A stretch of 64,000 nucleotides of DNA, taken from contig NZ_CP031941.1 in assembly GCF_003443655.1 (NCBI RefSeq), positions 181,501 through 245,500 of the forward strand, given 5' to 3'. The notes under the pieces were generated by a model that did not search any database, was not told where the DNA came from, and saw nothing but the letters and a program-made list of their open reading frames with translations. Positions within the stretch are counted from its first letter, which is position 1. Every line of letters begins with the position of its first letter. Source of the DNA: Nostoc sphaeroides (GTDB taxonomy: Bacteria > Cyanobacteriota > Cyanobacteriia > Cyanobacteriales > Nostocaceae). The position numbers and the translations under genes were made by a program. Below are positions 51,495 through 59,603 of the stretch, one piece after another.

Positions 51495-54275
51495 CTATCC
51501 CAACTGACTTGAGATCATGCTGACATCAACGGCTAACTTTTTGCCCAACTTGAGCAACTGAAGACAGTGATTATCTGCTTCATTATCAAGGCTAGTTATA
51601 CACACCGGCGCTATCTGACTTTGCAGACAACTAAAGTATAGTTCCTGCGATCGCTGTAGGGAAACATCAATATTTAGTTGATCCCCGACATCAATCAATC
51701 GTTCTAATAGTTGGATATCTGCATTAAAACTACCATTGGCATCGTGCAACAATTGCCAAAGCGATCGCGCAATTAACTGTTCTAACATCTGCTTACCGTC
51801 GGGAATATTCAGCCGACAACGCAGATGTTTTGCTTCAGTAGCGATCGCCTCTAATTCTAAGATGTGACTCCAACTCTTTTGGGGATCAGCGATATCTTGC
51901 TCTAGCGATCGTAATGTCATCAGACAGCGATGCCCTAAAGCAATATCTGCTGCAACCTGCAACTCTTGCGGTACTGCGATTTCATCTCGATGAAACGCCA
52001 TCAGCACACCATAATTATCACGGTACGCTTGGGTATACAACTGTCCTAAACGTGTCAGTGTTTCCTCACTCAGCAGCCGCATAATCCGGTGGCGTTCTTC
52101 AGCAAATAGATTCTGTAAGCTGAAAGCCTCTTCGCCAAATAGCTGTGTCATCGCCAAGATGGTATGAGCCGCGCTAGCTTGTTTTAGCGCCCCAAACAGT
52201 TTTTCTTTTAATTGGCTGTAGTCACGCCGCCCGGTAAATTGCTGAATGCCGCAGTGGAAATCCCAGCCTCCCAAATGCAGAACCGCAAATACCAAATGCT
52301 CACTTTCCCAAGTAATCTCTGATACCAGCTTTAAATTTCCTACAGCTAGAGTTAGCGATCCCATCCGTTGCATTTGGTAATCTAACTCATTAGCAGCGTA
52401 GCAATAAACCTTTTTGTGGTAACGCTGAGGCTGTTTATCAGCAGCATCTTTTCTCGGTAACGAATTGTGCGCCTCTGCTGGTTTCTGATTGGTAAATAGG
52501 GAAGTAATGGCGTAATGGGCTGCTACTTGCTTAAAGCCAAGTTGGGCAGTTAACACCAGTTGTCGATAAATTTCCCCACCGTGTTTGAACTGATCCACAT
52601 TACTGGGGGCTAAACCAAGACGTTTGACGAAGCCTTTTTCCAACTGCACACCAGCCACATCCCCTGCCAATTCCAAAGCACGGGCGGCGTAGCGCAGAAT
52701 TTGTGTCCCCTCTGGACGGGAAATTTCTTCAAAAAACCAACCGCAACTAGTGAACATCAACAAAGCGTGACGCTGCATTTCTAATAGGCGCAAAGCGTCT
52801 ACTTGTTCGGCTGCGGTTAGTTTGTGGGTTTGATGACGGGCGAGAAAACGGTTGACATTGGTAGCAGAGCGATCGCGCAATACTTGGATATATTCATCTC
52901 GTGCTAGCCAGGGATCACGGAATAACTGCTTACCATGTTCTGCATACACCTCAGTTAGCTGATCCCGCAGCCAATTTAGGGAATCTCGCAAGGGACGACG
53001 CCATTTCTGATGCCAAACACCACCTTCCCCACCGCAACCACAGTCATCCTCCCATCTGCCGACACCGTGGGCGCAACTCCAGGCTGTGACTGACTTTAAT
53101 TCCACTTCCCAACCAGGAGAATTTAAGCTGAGGTAATGGGCGAAGTTCGTTACCGTCCAACCCTGTTGAGGAAACTCTTTAGTAAAGGCGTAGGCTAAAG
53201 TTTTCTCAGTTCCCTTTTTGTGGTGTCCGAAGGTTTCACCATCTGTCGCCACAGAAATCAACTGTGCCAGACGATGATCCCCACGCACCGCCGAACCGAT
53301 ACGTCCGGCAAAGTGACTAGAATTATAAACGACATCACTAAAACCCATATCCCGCGATATCGGGCCATCGTAGAAGAAGATATCAATATAAGGGGGGGAG
53401 TGGGGACTTGTACTGAGCGAAGCCGAAGTAGTGGGGAGTGGGGAGTGGTTACTATCCCCATTCCCTACTCCCAATTCCCTACTCCCTTCTTTGATCGCAC
53501 TCAGAGGTGAAGATGAAGTGTTTAGTGTGGGCTTCAAATAACAACGGTAGGGACGGGTAGAATCAATCTGACTACCGCCGACTTCGATCCATTCAGAATG
53601 GGGATGATCTTGAGTGGGGAGGGGACGGCAACGCAATGCTTGAGACGGTGCAAGGACAATGAAGCGAATACCCTCAGCAACTAGAGCTTCTAAGGTTGCG
53701 TAGTCTACAGCAGTTTCTGCTAGCCACATCCCTTCGGGATCACGACCAAAGCGGGAGCGGAAGTCTTCTTTACCCCAGCGAATTTGGGTATATTTGTCGC
53801 GTTCATTCGCCAGAGGCATGATGATGTGATTGTATACTTGCGCGATCGCATTGCCGTGACCATGCAAGCGATCGCTACTCTTAGCATCCGCCTCTAAAAT
53901 ACGCTGATAAACCTCCACATCGTAGCGTTCTAGCCACGACATCAGCGTTGGCCCGATATTAAAACTGAAATACTCATAATTGTTGACGATCCCCACCACT
54001 TCGCCTTGGTCATTTAAGACTCTGGCAAAGGCATTTGGACGATAGCATTCCCAGTGAATCCGCTCATTCCAGTCATGGAAAGGTGCAGCGCTCGGTTGGC
54101 GTTCAATTGCGTCCAGATAAGGGTTTTCCCTTGGTGGCTGATAAAAATGACCATGCACCGTCACATAAACACCATTAGCCTTGCTCAGGGGATCGGTTTC
54201 TTTAGTGTTATTAGGATCTGAATGTAATGTTAACGTTGAGCCAGAGCTAGCTGGCATTTGGGCAGCAGAAGTCAT
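51495..54275 (-). CDS. GH57/DUF3536 family glycoside hydrolase-like protein
   Basis: The 926-residue protein begins the GH57 fold at about residue 32 (VYVTVHGHFYQPPRENPYLD), with EGMWLAETAVDYATLEALVA at about 180 holding a probable catalytic acid, and FFYDGPISRDMGFSDVVYNS and SVATDGETFGHHKKGTEKTL at about 300-350 holding another (TDGETFGHH). The long C-terminus is DUF3536. Such enzymes act on alpha-glucans, perhaps branching or amylolytic; the specificity is not readable. Residues about 259-294 (GSRELGVGNGDSNHSPLPTT...) are repeat-derived. Otherwise the frame is intact. Confidence 0.88.
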   Translation of the reverse strand: MTSAAQMPASSGSTLTLHSDPNNTKETDPLSKANGVYVTVHGHFYQPPRENPYLDAIERQPSAAPFHDWNERIHWECYRPNAFARVLNDQGEVVGIVNNYEYFSFNIGPTLMSWLERYDVEVYQRILEADAKSSDRLHGHGNAIAQVYNHIIMPLANERDKYTQIRWGKEDFRSRFGRDPEGMWLAETAVDYATLEALVAEGIRFIVLAPSQALRCRPLPTQDHPHSEWIEVGGSQIDSTRPYRCYLKPTLNTSSSPLSAIKEGSRELGVGNGDSNHSPLPTTSASLSTSPHSPPYIDIFFYDGPISRDMGFSDVVYNSSHFAGRIGSAVRGDHRLAQLISVATDGETFGHHKKGTEKTLAYAFTKEFPQQGWTVTNFAHYLSLNSPGWEVELKSVTAWSCAHGVGRWEDDCGCGGEGGVWHQKWRRPLRDSLNWLRDQLTEVYAEHGKQLFRDPWLARDEYIQVLRDRSATNVNRFLARHQTHKLTAAEQVDALRLLEMQRHALLMFTSCGWFFEEISRPEGTQILRYAARALELAGDVAGVQLEKGFVKRLGLAPSNVDQFKHGGEIYRQLVLTAQLGFKQVAAHYAITSLFTNQKPAEAHNSLPRKDAADKQPQRYHKKVYCYAANELDYQMQRMGSLTLAVGNLKLVSEITWESEHLVFAVLHLGGWDFHCGIQQFTGRRDYSQLKEKLFGALKQASAAHTILAMTQLFGEEAFSLQNLFAEERHRIMRLLSEETLTRLGQLYTQAYRDNYGVLMAFHRDEIAVPQELQVAADIALGHRCLMTLRSLEQDIADPQKSWSHILELEAIATEAKHLRCRLNIPDGKQMLEQLIARSLWQLLHDANGSFNADIQLLERLIDVGDQLNIDVSLQRSQELYFSCLQSQIAPVCITSLDNEADNHCLQLLKLGKKLAVDVSMISSQLG
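53394..53500. repeat. STRR plus small dispersed repeat inserted in the GH57 gene
   Basis: GGGGAGTGGGGACTTGTACT continues with GAGCGAAGCCGAAGTA and then GTGGGGAGTGGGGAGTGG and similar heptamers. The SDR unit is the same as in 12724-12816. The whole stretch is a multiple of three and adds roughly 35 residues to the enzyme. Confidence 0.85.
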
Positions 54276-54869
54276 GTATATTTATCCAAAACAAAAAACT
54301 TGCAGTTGCACCGAAAACATTGTGCGTAAACCTTACTACAATAGTTTGAACACAAAATCCGGTATAAATAACAACTATAGAATACCAATTAAATTTTCGA
54401 CAAGGCGGTTTCATTGTAGTGGGAAATCTGCGTTATCGCACAGCCCTTTCCCTGAAGGCTTAAAGTAATTAGCCATTGAACAAAGCCTCAGTTAGGGGTT
54501 TTCTTTTCTTGGGCGTCAATCAAAATTTTAATTGTCTTTTAATATATTAAACCCCATTTTTGATGTAATCTTCTGGCTCAAATTCATACTTTTGCTACAA
54601 AATATTACGAAAACTTATTATATCGCAATCTTATTTTACACAACATCCGCAGCCGTGAACGGAAAACAGTAAAATCTCTGAATTGGTCTACAGACGGTTG
54701 AGAGTATCCTATGGGAGTGAGGATTTAGAAGTGAAGAGTGAAGAGTGAGGATTAAGAAGTGAAGAGTGATTAGAAGTTTTACTCCTAACTCATAACTCCT
54801 AACTCATAACTCATAACTCATAACTCCTAACTCATAACTCCGTAAAATACCCTCAACTCAAGACAATAA
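54276..54869. other. Intergenic stretch with a long STRR
   Basis: The first 440 bp upstream of the GH57 gene are AT-rich and hold no gene. From about 54729 to 54842, GAAGAGTGAAGAGTGAGGAT-type units and then CATAACTCCTAACTCATAAC heptamers run up to the antiporter gene. Confidence 0.65.
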
Positions 54870-55961
54870 ATGTCAACTAAAAACATTATTCTTCTGGTTT
54901 TATTACTATTTATCCCAGTTTCCCTAGCAGCCCACTTTCTGGAATGGGGAGAATTGACAGTTTTCATTACAGCTGGATTAGCAATTCTGCCCTTAGCAGC
55001 TTGGATGGGTACAGCCACAGAAGAAATTGCTGTTGTAGTGGGGCCATCGTTAGGGGGCTTGTTAAACGCCACCTTTGGCAATGCTACGGAATTAATCATC
55101 GCCCTAGTGGCGCTGAACGCTGGGTTAATAGATGTAGTGAAAGCCAGTATCACGGGATCGATTATTAGCAACTTACTACTGGTGATGGGTTTTTCCATGC
55201 TTTTGGGGGGATTACGCTACAAAGAACAGACATTTCAGCCAATTGTGGCGCGGGTGAATGCTGATTCGATGAATTTAGCCGTGATTGCCATTTTGATGCC
55301 AACGGCGATGAATTACACGTCTCAAGGAATTAACGAAGAAACACTGCAAAATTTTTCTATTGCTGTTGCTGTAGTATTAATTCTGGTTTATGCTCTAACA
55401 CTGCTATTTTCAATGAAAACCCACTCCTATCTTTATGATGTGGGTGTAGCGGAGACAGAAGAAGAGGAAACCCCTCACGCGAAACCAAATATGATGTTGT
55501 GGGTTGGTGTCTTGCTAGTATGTACCTTACTAGTGGCACTTGAGTCAGAAATGCTAGTAGATTCTCTGGAAGTGGCCACATCTCAGCTAGGTTTGACGGC
55601 GCTGTTTACAGGGGTAATTTTGGTTCCTATCGTTGGTAACGCGGCTGAACACGCCACAGCAGTCACCGTGGCGATGAAAAATAAGATGGATCTTTCCCTT
55701 TCGGTAGCAGTGGGATCAAGTATGCAGATTGCCTTATTTGTTGCTCCCGTGTTGGTGATAGCAGGGCGGGTATTAGGTAAACCAATGGATTTGGATTTCC
55801 AACCCTTTGAATTAGTAGCTGTGGTTGCGTCAGTCTTGATTGCAAACAGTATCAGTTCTGATGGTAAGTCCAATTGGTTAGAAGGTACTTTATTATTAGC
55901 TGCCTATACAGTGTTGGGGTTCGCCTTCTACTTCCATCCAGTTATAGAAGGTATCGGGTAG
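54870..55961 (+). CDS. Calcium/proton exchanger (CaCA superfamily)
   Basis: The 363-residue protein is a membrane antiporter with about eleven spans in two homologous halves. The conserved acidic motifs are GGLLNATFGNATELIIALVA (about 62-82) and VGNAAEHATAVTVAMKNKMD (about 252-272), with an acidic linker AETEEEETPHAKP between halves. It should export calcium from the cytoplasm in exchange for protons, as in the CAX family. It lies alone, with an STRR upstream and a dispersed repeat downstream. Confidence 0.93.
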   Translation: MSTKNIILLVLLLFIPVSLAAHFLEWGELTVFITAGLAILPLAAWMGTATEEIAVVVGPSLGGLLNATFGNATELIIALVALNAGLIDVVKASITGSIISNLLLVMGFSMLLGGLRYKEQTFQPIVARVNADSMNLAVIAILMPTAMNYTSQGINEETLQNFSIAVAVVLILVYALTLLFSMKTHSYLYDVGVAETEEEETPHAKPNMMLWVGVLLVCTLLVALESEMLVDSLEVATSQLGLTALFTGVILVPIVGNAAEHATAVTVAMKNKMDLSLSVAVGSSMQIALFVAPVLVIAGRVLGKPMDLDFQPFELVAVVASVLIANSISSDGKSNWLEGTLLLAAYTVLGFAFYFHPVIEGIG

Positions 55962-55995
55962 TACCGCAAGGCGGAAGTCAGCCCCTTTAGGGAAG

Positions 55996-56142
55996 TTAAA
56001 ACAATTCGCAATTCGCAATACCTCGACTTCGCTCGGCACAAGTTCGCAATTCGCAATTACGTTTTGTGACGGGGATTTAGACCCCGACACTTTCACGCGC
56101 TGCTTGATAGAAGCTCTTGACTTAAACCCCTACCACTTGTTA
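55996..56142 (-). repeat. Dispersed repeat, copy 2, with a nested small repeat
   Basis: It is an inverted relative of 19855-19979: TTAAAACAATTCGCAATTCG, ATTACGTTTTGTGACGGGG and CCCCTACCACTTGTTAA are all shared. An SDR of about 24 bp, ACCTCGACTTCGCTCGGCAC followed by AAG, interrupts the ATTCGCA heptamers at about 56020-56042. After it, 56143-56329 carries AGTAGTGCGACGCCGAATAG and another SDR-like unit, and no gene. Confidence 0.85.
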
Positions 56143-56329
56143 AAAGTCAAAAGTTTTATATATCAAGGCTTTTGCAAGTTTTAAAATGGTAGCTTGATTT
56201 CCGCCGCGCTGTATTAGTTAGTAGTGCGACGCCGAATAGCCCGTCGTAGACATCGCTCATATAACGAATTCGCGGAAGTCTCCACCCTCAACGCCAGTAA
56301 AATAAAGAGATATAAGAGCGATCGCCTAT

Positions 56330-57469
56330 ATGAGCTACTGCCTTAATCCCCATTGTCCCAAGCCGGAAAATCCTCATGATGTCAAGTTTTGCCGGACTTG
56401 TGGTTCCAAGTTACTCCTCAAAGAACGTTACCGTGCTATCAAACCAATTGGACAAGGTGGTTTTGGCAAAACCTTCTTAGCTGTGGATGAAGATAAACCC
56501 TCAAAACCACGCTGCGTAATTAAGCAATTTTATCCCCAAGCCCAAGGCACTAACACTCTTGCCAAAGCCGTAGAGTTATTTAACCAAGAAGCTGTGCAGT
56601 TAGATGAATTGGGCAAACATCCTCAAATTCCCGAACTACTGGCATATTTTACCCAAGAAGACCGGCAGTATCTTGTACAAGAATTTATCGACGGGCAAAA
56701 CTTAGCCCAGGAATTAGCACATAGAGGTGCTTTCAATGAAATCCAAATCCGGCAACTATTAAATGATTTATTGTCAGTATTGCAATTTTGTCATGCTAGA
56801 CACGTAATTCACCGCGATATTAAGCCAGAAAATATTATTTTACGTAGCGGTGATAGCAAACTAGTATTAGTAGATTTTGGTGCTGCTAAATCTGCCACTG
56901 GCGCCGCCTTAAATCAAACTGGTACAAGTATTGGTAGTCCAGAATATGTTGCCCCTGAACAAATGAGAGGTAGGGCTGTATTTGCCAGTGATATTTACAG
57001 TTTGGGTGCGACTTGTATTAATTTATTAACTAAGCGATCGCCCTTCGATTCATACAATACCAACAACGATACTTGGGTTTGGCAGCAATACTTGAAAACT
57101 CCTGTTAGTAATCAGTTGATTCGCATTCTCAACAAGATGTTAGAAAGTATTCCAATTCGGCGTTATCAAACAGTAGATGAAGTTTTCAAAGACTTAAATC
57201 AACAGTCGCAAGTAGCAGCCACGCCAGCGATTGCAGCAAAACCTATCCCTCAATCGCCACCCAATTCTCCACCTGCTTTTGTATCGCCATCTCCTAGTCA
57301 AGTTGATCTAGAATTAGAACAAATGAAAACCCAGTTTTTGGGTAGTAACAAACCTCAACCAAATAAAATACAACCACCAAACCCTACATCTGGGACTACT
57401 AGTAAAAATAAAATAGATGAAGAATTAGAAGAGCTAAAAGCCAAATATCTTGGTAATAACAATCCTTAA
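56330..57469 (+). CDS. Zinc-ribbon serine/threonine protein kinase
   Basis: The 379-residue protein opens with a four-cysteine ribbon (YCLNPHCPKPENPHDVKFC then RTCGSK), followed by a complete kinase domain (about 32-285): IGQGGFGKTFLAVDED, CVIKQFYPQ, VIHRDIKPENIILR, LVDFGAAKSA and SPEYVAPEQMRGRAVFASD. A Pro/Ser-rich linker follows. Two similar C-terminal motifs, LELEQMKTQFLGSN and EELEELKAKYLGNN, may be docking helices. This domain order is common in filamentous cyanobacteria. The kinase is cytoplasmic. It converges with the PstS-like gene. Confidence 0.94.
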   Translation: MSYCLNPHCPKPENPHDVKFCRTCGSKLLLKERYRAIKPIGQGGFGKTFLAVDEDKPSKPRCVIKQFYPQAQGTNTLAKAVELFNQEAVQLDELGKHPQIPELLAYFTQEDRQYLVQEFIDGQNLAQELAHRGAFNEIQIRQLLNDLLSVLQFCHARHVIHRDIKPENIILRSGDSKLVLVDFGAAKSATGAALNQTGTSIGSPEYVAPEQMRGRAVFASDIYSLGATCINLLTKRSPFDSYNTNNDTWVWQQYLKTPVSNQLIRILNKMLESIPIRRYQTVDEVFKDLNQQSQVAATPAIAAKPIPQSPPNSPPAFVSPSPSQVDLELEQMKTQFLGSNKPQPNKIQPPNPTSGTTSKNKIDEELEELKAKYLGNNNP

Positions 57470-57611
57470 CATCATTTAGCCTAAATTATTTTCTTCTTTA
57501 AGTCATTAAAGAGGGTTAATTAAGCCCAGACCTGATGTATGAGAATCAAAACTTCATCAAGTGAGGCTTATATATTAAAAATTTACTACGTTAGTCAAAA
57601 ACCATAAACTG

Positions 57612-57691
57612 CGTAGGTTGGGTTGAACTTTAGTGTTACCCAACAAACCACCGAAAATAAATGTTGGGTTTCGTTCCTCAACCCAACCTAC
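57612..57691 (+). mobile_element. Small MITE-like repeat with GTAGGTTGGGTTGA ends, copy 2
   Basis: CGTAGGTTGGGTTGA and TCAACCCAACCTAC bound an 80-bp element that is the inverse of 28968-29044, sharing AACTTTAGTGTTACCCAACA inside. It lies between two convergent genes and could form a hairpin. Confidence 0.75.
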
Positions 57692-57727
57692 AATTCTACA
57701 ATTCTCGTTAATCGTCCTCTAGATTAA

Positions 57728-58609
57728 TTAATTTTCCAGTATCATAGCTTGCTGCCCTTGAGGCGAAGTTGCATAGCCTAAGAAAGCTTGAACTCCAGGG
57801 CTAGCAGGGTTTTTATAGACATAAAACAGTTGCCGTTGATAGGGATAACTACTTGCATCGGGAGTCAATCCATCAATTGGAACAAATCGTACTGTTTGTT
57901 GATTGGCAACCTGTGCAAAGGTTGCATAGCCAATGCCATCAGTTCCTAAAGCTTGGAGTAGAGGAGTTGTGGCATCTCGTGGTAGTGTTGCAATGTTTGA
58001 TGTTGTGCCAAAATTAGCTCCCTTCAACACTATTTCCTGAAATGCTTGATGCGTTCCACTAATTGCCGGTCGATTAATGACTCGGATAGTTCCACTGTTA
58101 CCACCTACGGCTGACCAGTTGTTAATTTTGCCCTGAAAAATATCTGCTACTTGGGCGCTAGTTAATCCTTGATTAAAAGGATTTGCTTTACCAACCACAA
58201 GCGCGATCGCATCTTTTGTCACAGACACCGCCATCAATCCCTGACTTTGTTCTTGTGCAGTTAGCGATCGCGATACCGCCGCAATATCTGCTCTACCGGC
58301 TATCAAATCCGCGATCCCATTTTGAGAACCATTAGCACTAGTGACAACATTTGTCCCAGGAAACTGCCTCTCAAAAGCTCTTTTGAGATTTTGGTTAATT
58401 GTCACCATGCTCGTAGATCCGTCTATTCTCACAGTAGTACCGCTTGCTACTGAACTTGGGGGCGAAAAAGTCGAATTACCAGCAGAGGGTGTATTAACTG
58501 AAGGGGTAACATTACCTGGCCTGATTACAAAGAACCAGTAACCACCACCGATTAAAGCTAGAAAAATCAGGATAAAAACAATTGGAGGAGGAGCGCTTTT
58601 TTGACTCAT
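57728..58609 (-). CDS. PstS-like periplasmic substrate-binding protein
   Basis: The 293-residue protein has an N-terminal membrane anchor (about 8-28, PPIVFILIFLALIGGGYWFF), a Ser/Thr/Pro-rich linker and a phosphate-binding-type PBP fold: VRIDGSTSMVTINQNLKRAF, GSQNGIADLIAGRADIAAVS, FQGKINNWSAVGG and ISGTHQAFQEIVL. It keeps the IDGSTSM and SGTH ligand loops of the family. No permease or ATPase gene is near, so it may sense rather than transport. It starts 6 bp after the PspA-like gene on the same strand. Confidence 0.88.
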   Translation of the reverse strand: MSQKSAPPPIVFILIFLALIGGGYWFFVIRPGNVTPSVNTPSAGNSTFSPPSSVASGTTVRIDGSTSMVTINQNLKRAFERQFPGTNVVTSANGSQNGIADLIAGRADIAAVSRSLTAQEQSQGLMAVSVTKDAIALVVGKANPFNQGLTSAQVADIFQGKINNWSAVGGNSGTIRVINRPAISGTHQAFQEIVLKGANFGTTSNIATLPRDATTPLLQALGTDGIGYATFAQVANQQTVRFVPIDGLTPDASSYPYQRQLFYVYKNPASPGVQAFLGYATSPQGQQAMILEN

Positions 58610-58615
58610 AACTTT

Positions 58616-59329
58616 TTACTCTGGTAATTTTTCAAGACTCGATTCACTTAACATTTGCAAACGACGAGAAACTTCATCATCTACAGTCATGCGTTCTATT
58701 TCAGCCTGAAGTTTTTCAGTTGGGTTTTCAGAGATTTCAGCTAAAGCGCCTGTTTGGAAATTTCGGCGTTCAACTGCACTTTTAGCTTTTTCAAAGTCAC
58801 TTTTTGCTGAACCAATATCAAATTCATTATTGACTTTGGCAATCATCGCTAGTGCTTCATTCACCTCTGACATATCTTTCATATTTTGCATATCAGCTTT
58901 GTAGGTTTCTAGCTTCATGCGCTCCCGGTTCAGTTTGTCTTTAGAAGCATTTACAGATGTCTCAGCTTGTTTGACCATTTCCTCCAATTTAGGTAAAATT
59001 TGCTCTGTCTGAATTGCCTTAGCCATTGCCATCCTTGCTGCTTCTGGATTACCACTGCGCTGGGCAATATTTGCTTGCTGCTCCAAAGTCCGTAATTCTT
59101 TAACTTTTGTCTCGTATTTATTTTTGGCTGTTTTGTAAGAACCTTCTTGCATAGCAACAGCTTGAGCTAGCTTTTGTACCGATTCTTGCATTGATTGCAG
59201 TGATTCTTCAGCTACGGCTACAGCTACCTTACCACCAGATTCTACCGGCATTCCCCATAGCCAATTCCAAGTACCAACTATAGTTCTTCCTGCTTTTTCA
59301 CCCATTAACCAGTACATAGCTTTTTTCAT
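58616..59329 (-). CDS. PspA/IM30-like coiled-coil protein
   Basis: The 237-residue protein is mainly alpha-helical. AEESLQSMQESVQKLAQAVA starts a long coiled coil, with MAKAIQTEQILPKLEEMVKQ and KLNRERMKLETYKADMQNMK further on, and DIGSAKSDFEKAKSAVERRN resembles the PspA hairpin. PspA/IM30 proteins bind and protect membranes as ESCRT-III-like assemblies. The N-terminus (KKAMYWLMGEKAGRTIVGTW) is not the usual amphipathic helix, so this is a divergent paralogue. The PstS-like gene follows 6 bp downstream. Confidence 0.8.
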   Translation of the reverse strand: MKKAMYWLMGEKAGRTIVGTWNWLWGMPVESGGKVAVAVAEESLQSMQESVQKLAQAVAMQEGSYKTAKNKYETKVKELRTLEQQANIAQRSGNPEAARMAMAKAIQTEQILPKLEEMVKQAETSVNASKDKLNRERMKLETYKADMQNMKDMSEVNEALAMIAKVNNEFDIGSAKSDFEKAKSAVERRNFQTGALAEISENPTEKLQAEIERMTVDDEVSRRLQMLSESSLEKLPE

Positions 59330-59383
59330 ACATTACACCTATTTCACTAAGATCGGATACGGCAAGTTTTATGCTTGCGACTC

Positions 59384-59502
59384 TTATTAGATTTACATCC
59401 AGTATTTTTAGTTTTATGAAATGAGTGAGTACAAATGGCACGAAAATAAACGTAAATCCTTGAGCTAAGAGGCTTTGGGATTTTAGCTTAACTTCATGCC
59501 AT
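59384..59502 (-). promoter_or_regulatory. Upstream box shared by the PspA-like and RTX genes, copy 1
   Basis: The 39 bp at 59384-59422 match 61749-61787 at 31 positions, with ATTTCATAAA and ATGTAAAT (minus strand) invariant. A second shared block, TTAGCTTAACTxxxTGCCAT, lies at 59482-59502 and again at 61891-61911. Each pair lies upstream of a leftward gene. Their role is unknown; a common promoter or operator is likely. Confidence 0.45.
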
Positions 59503-59519
59503 AATTTATAGAGTCCGAT

Positions 59520-59561
59520 CGCACCAAAGAATTAAAACCTGTTAAAAAGTTCTTTGGTGCG
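59520..59561. terminator. Perfect hairpin downstream of the RTX gene
   Basis: CGCACCAAAGAA at 59520-59531 pairs perfectly with TTCTTTGGTGCG at 59550-59561 around an 18-nt loop. It lies between the end of the RTX gene and the PspA-like unit, both read leftwards. There is no T-run, so it may act as a processing or regulatory hairpin. Confidence 0.5.
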
Positions 59562-59603
59562 ATTGCGTGTTGTTTTTAGCTTGTTTACCCTGGAGAATTT
59601 TTT

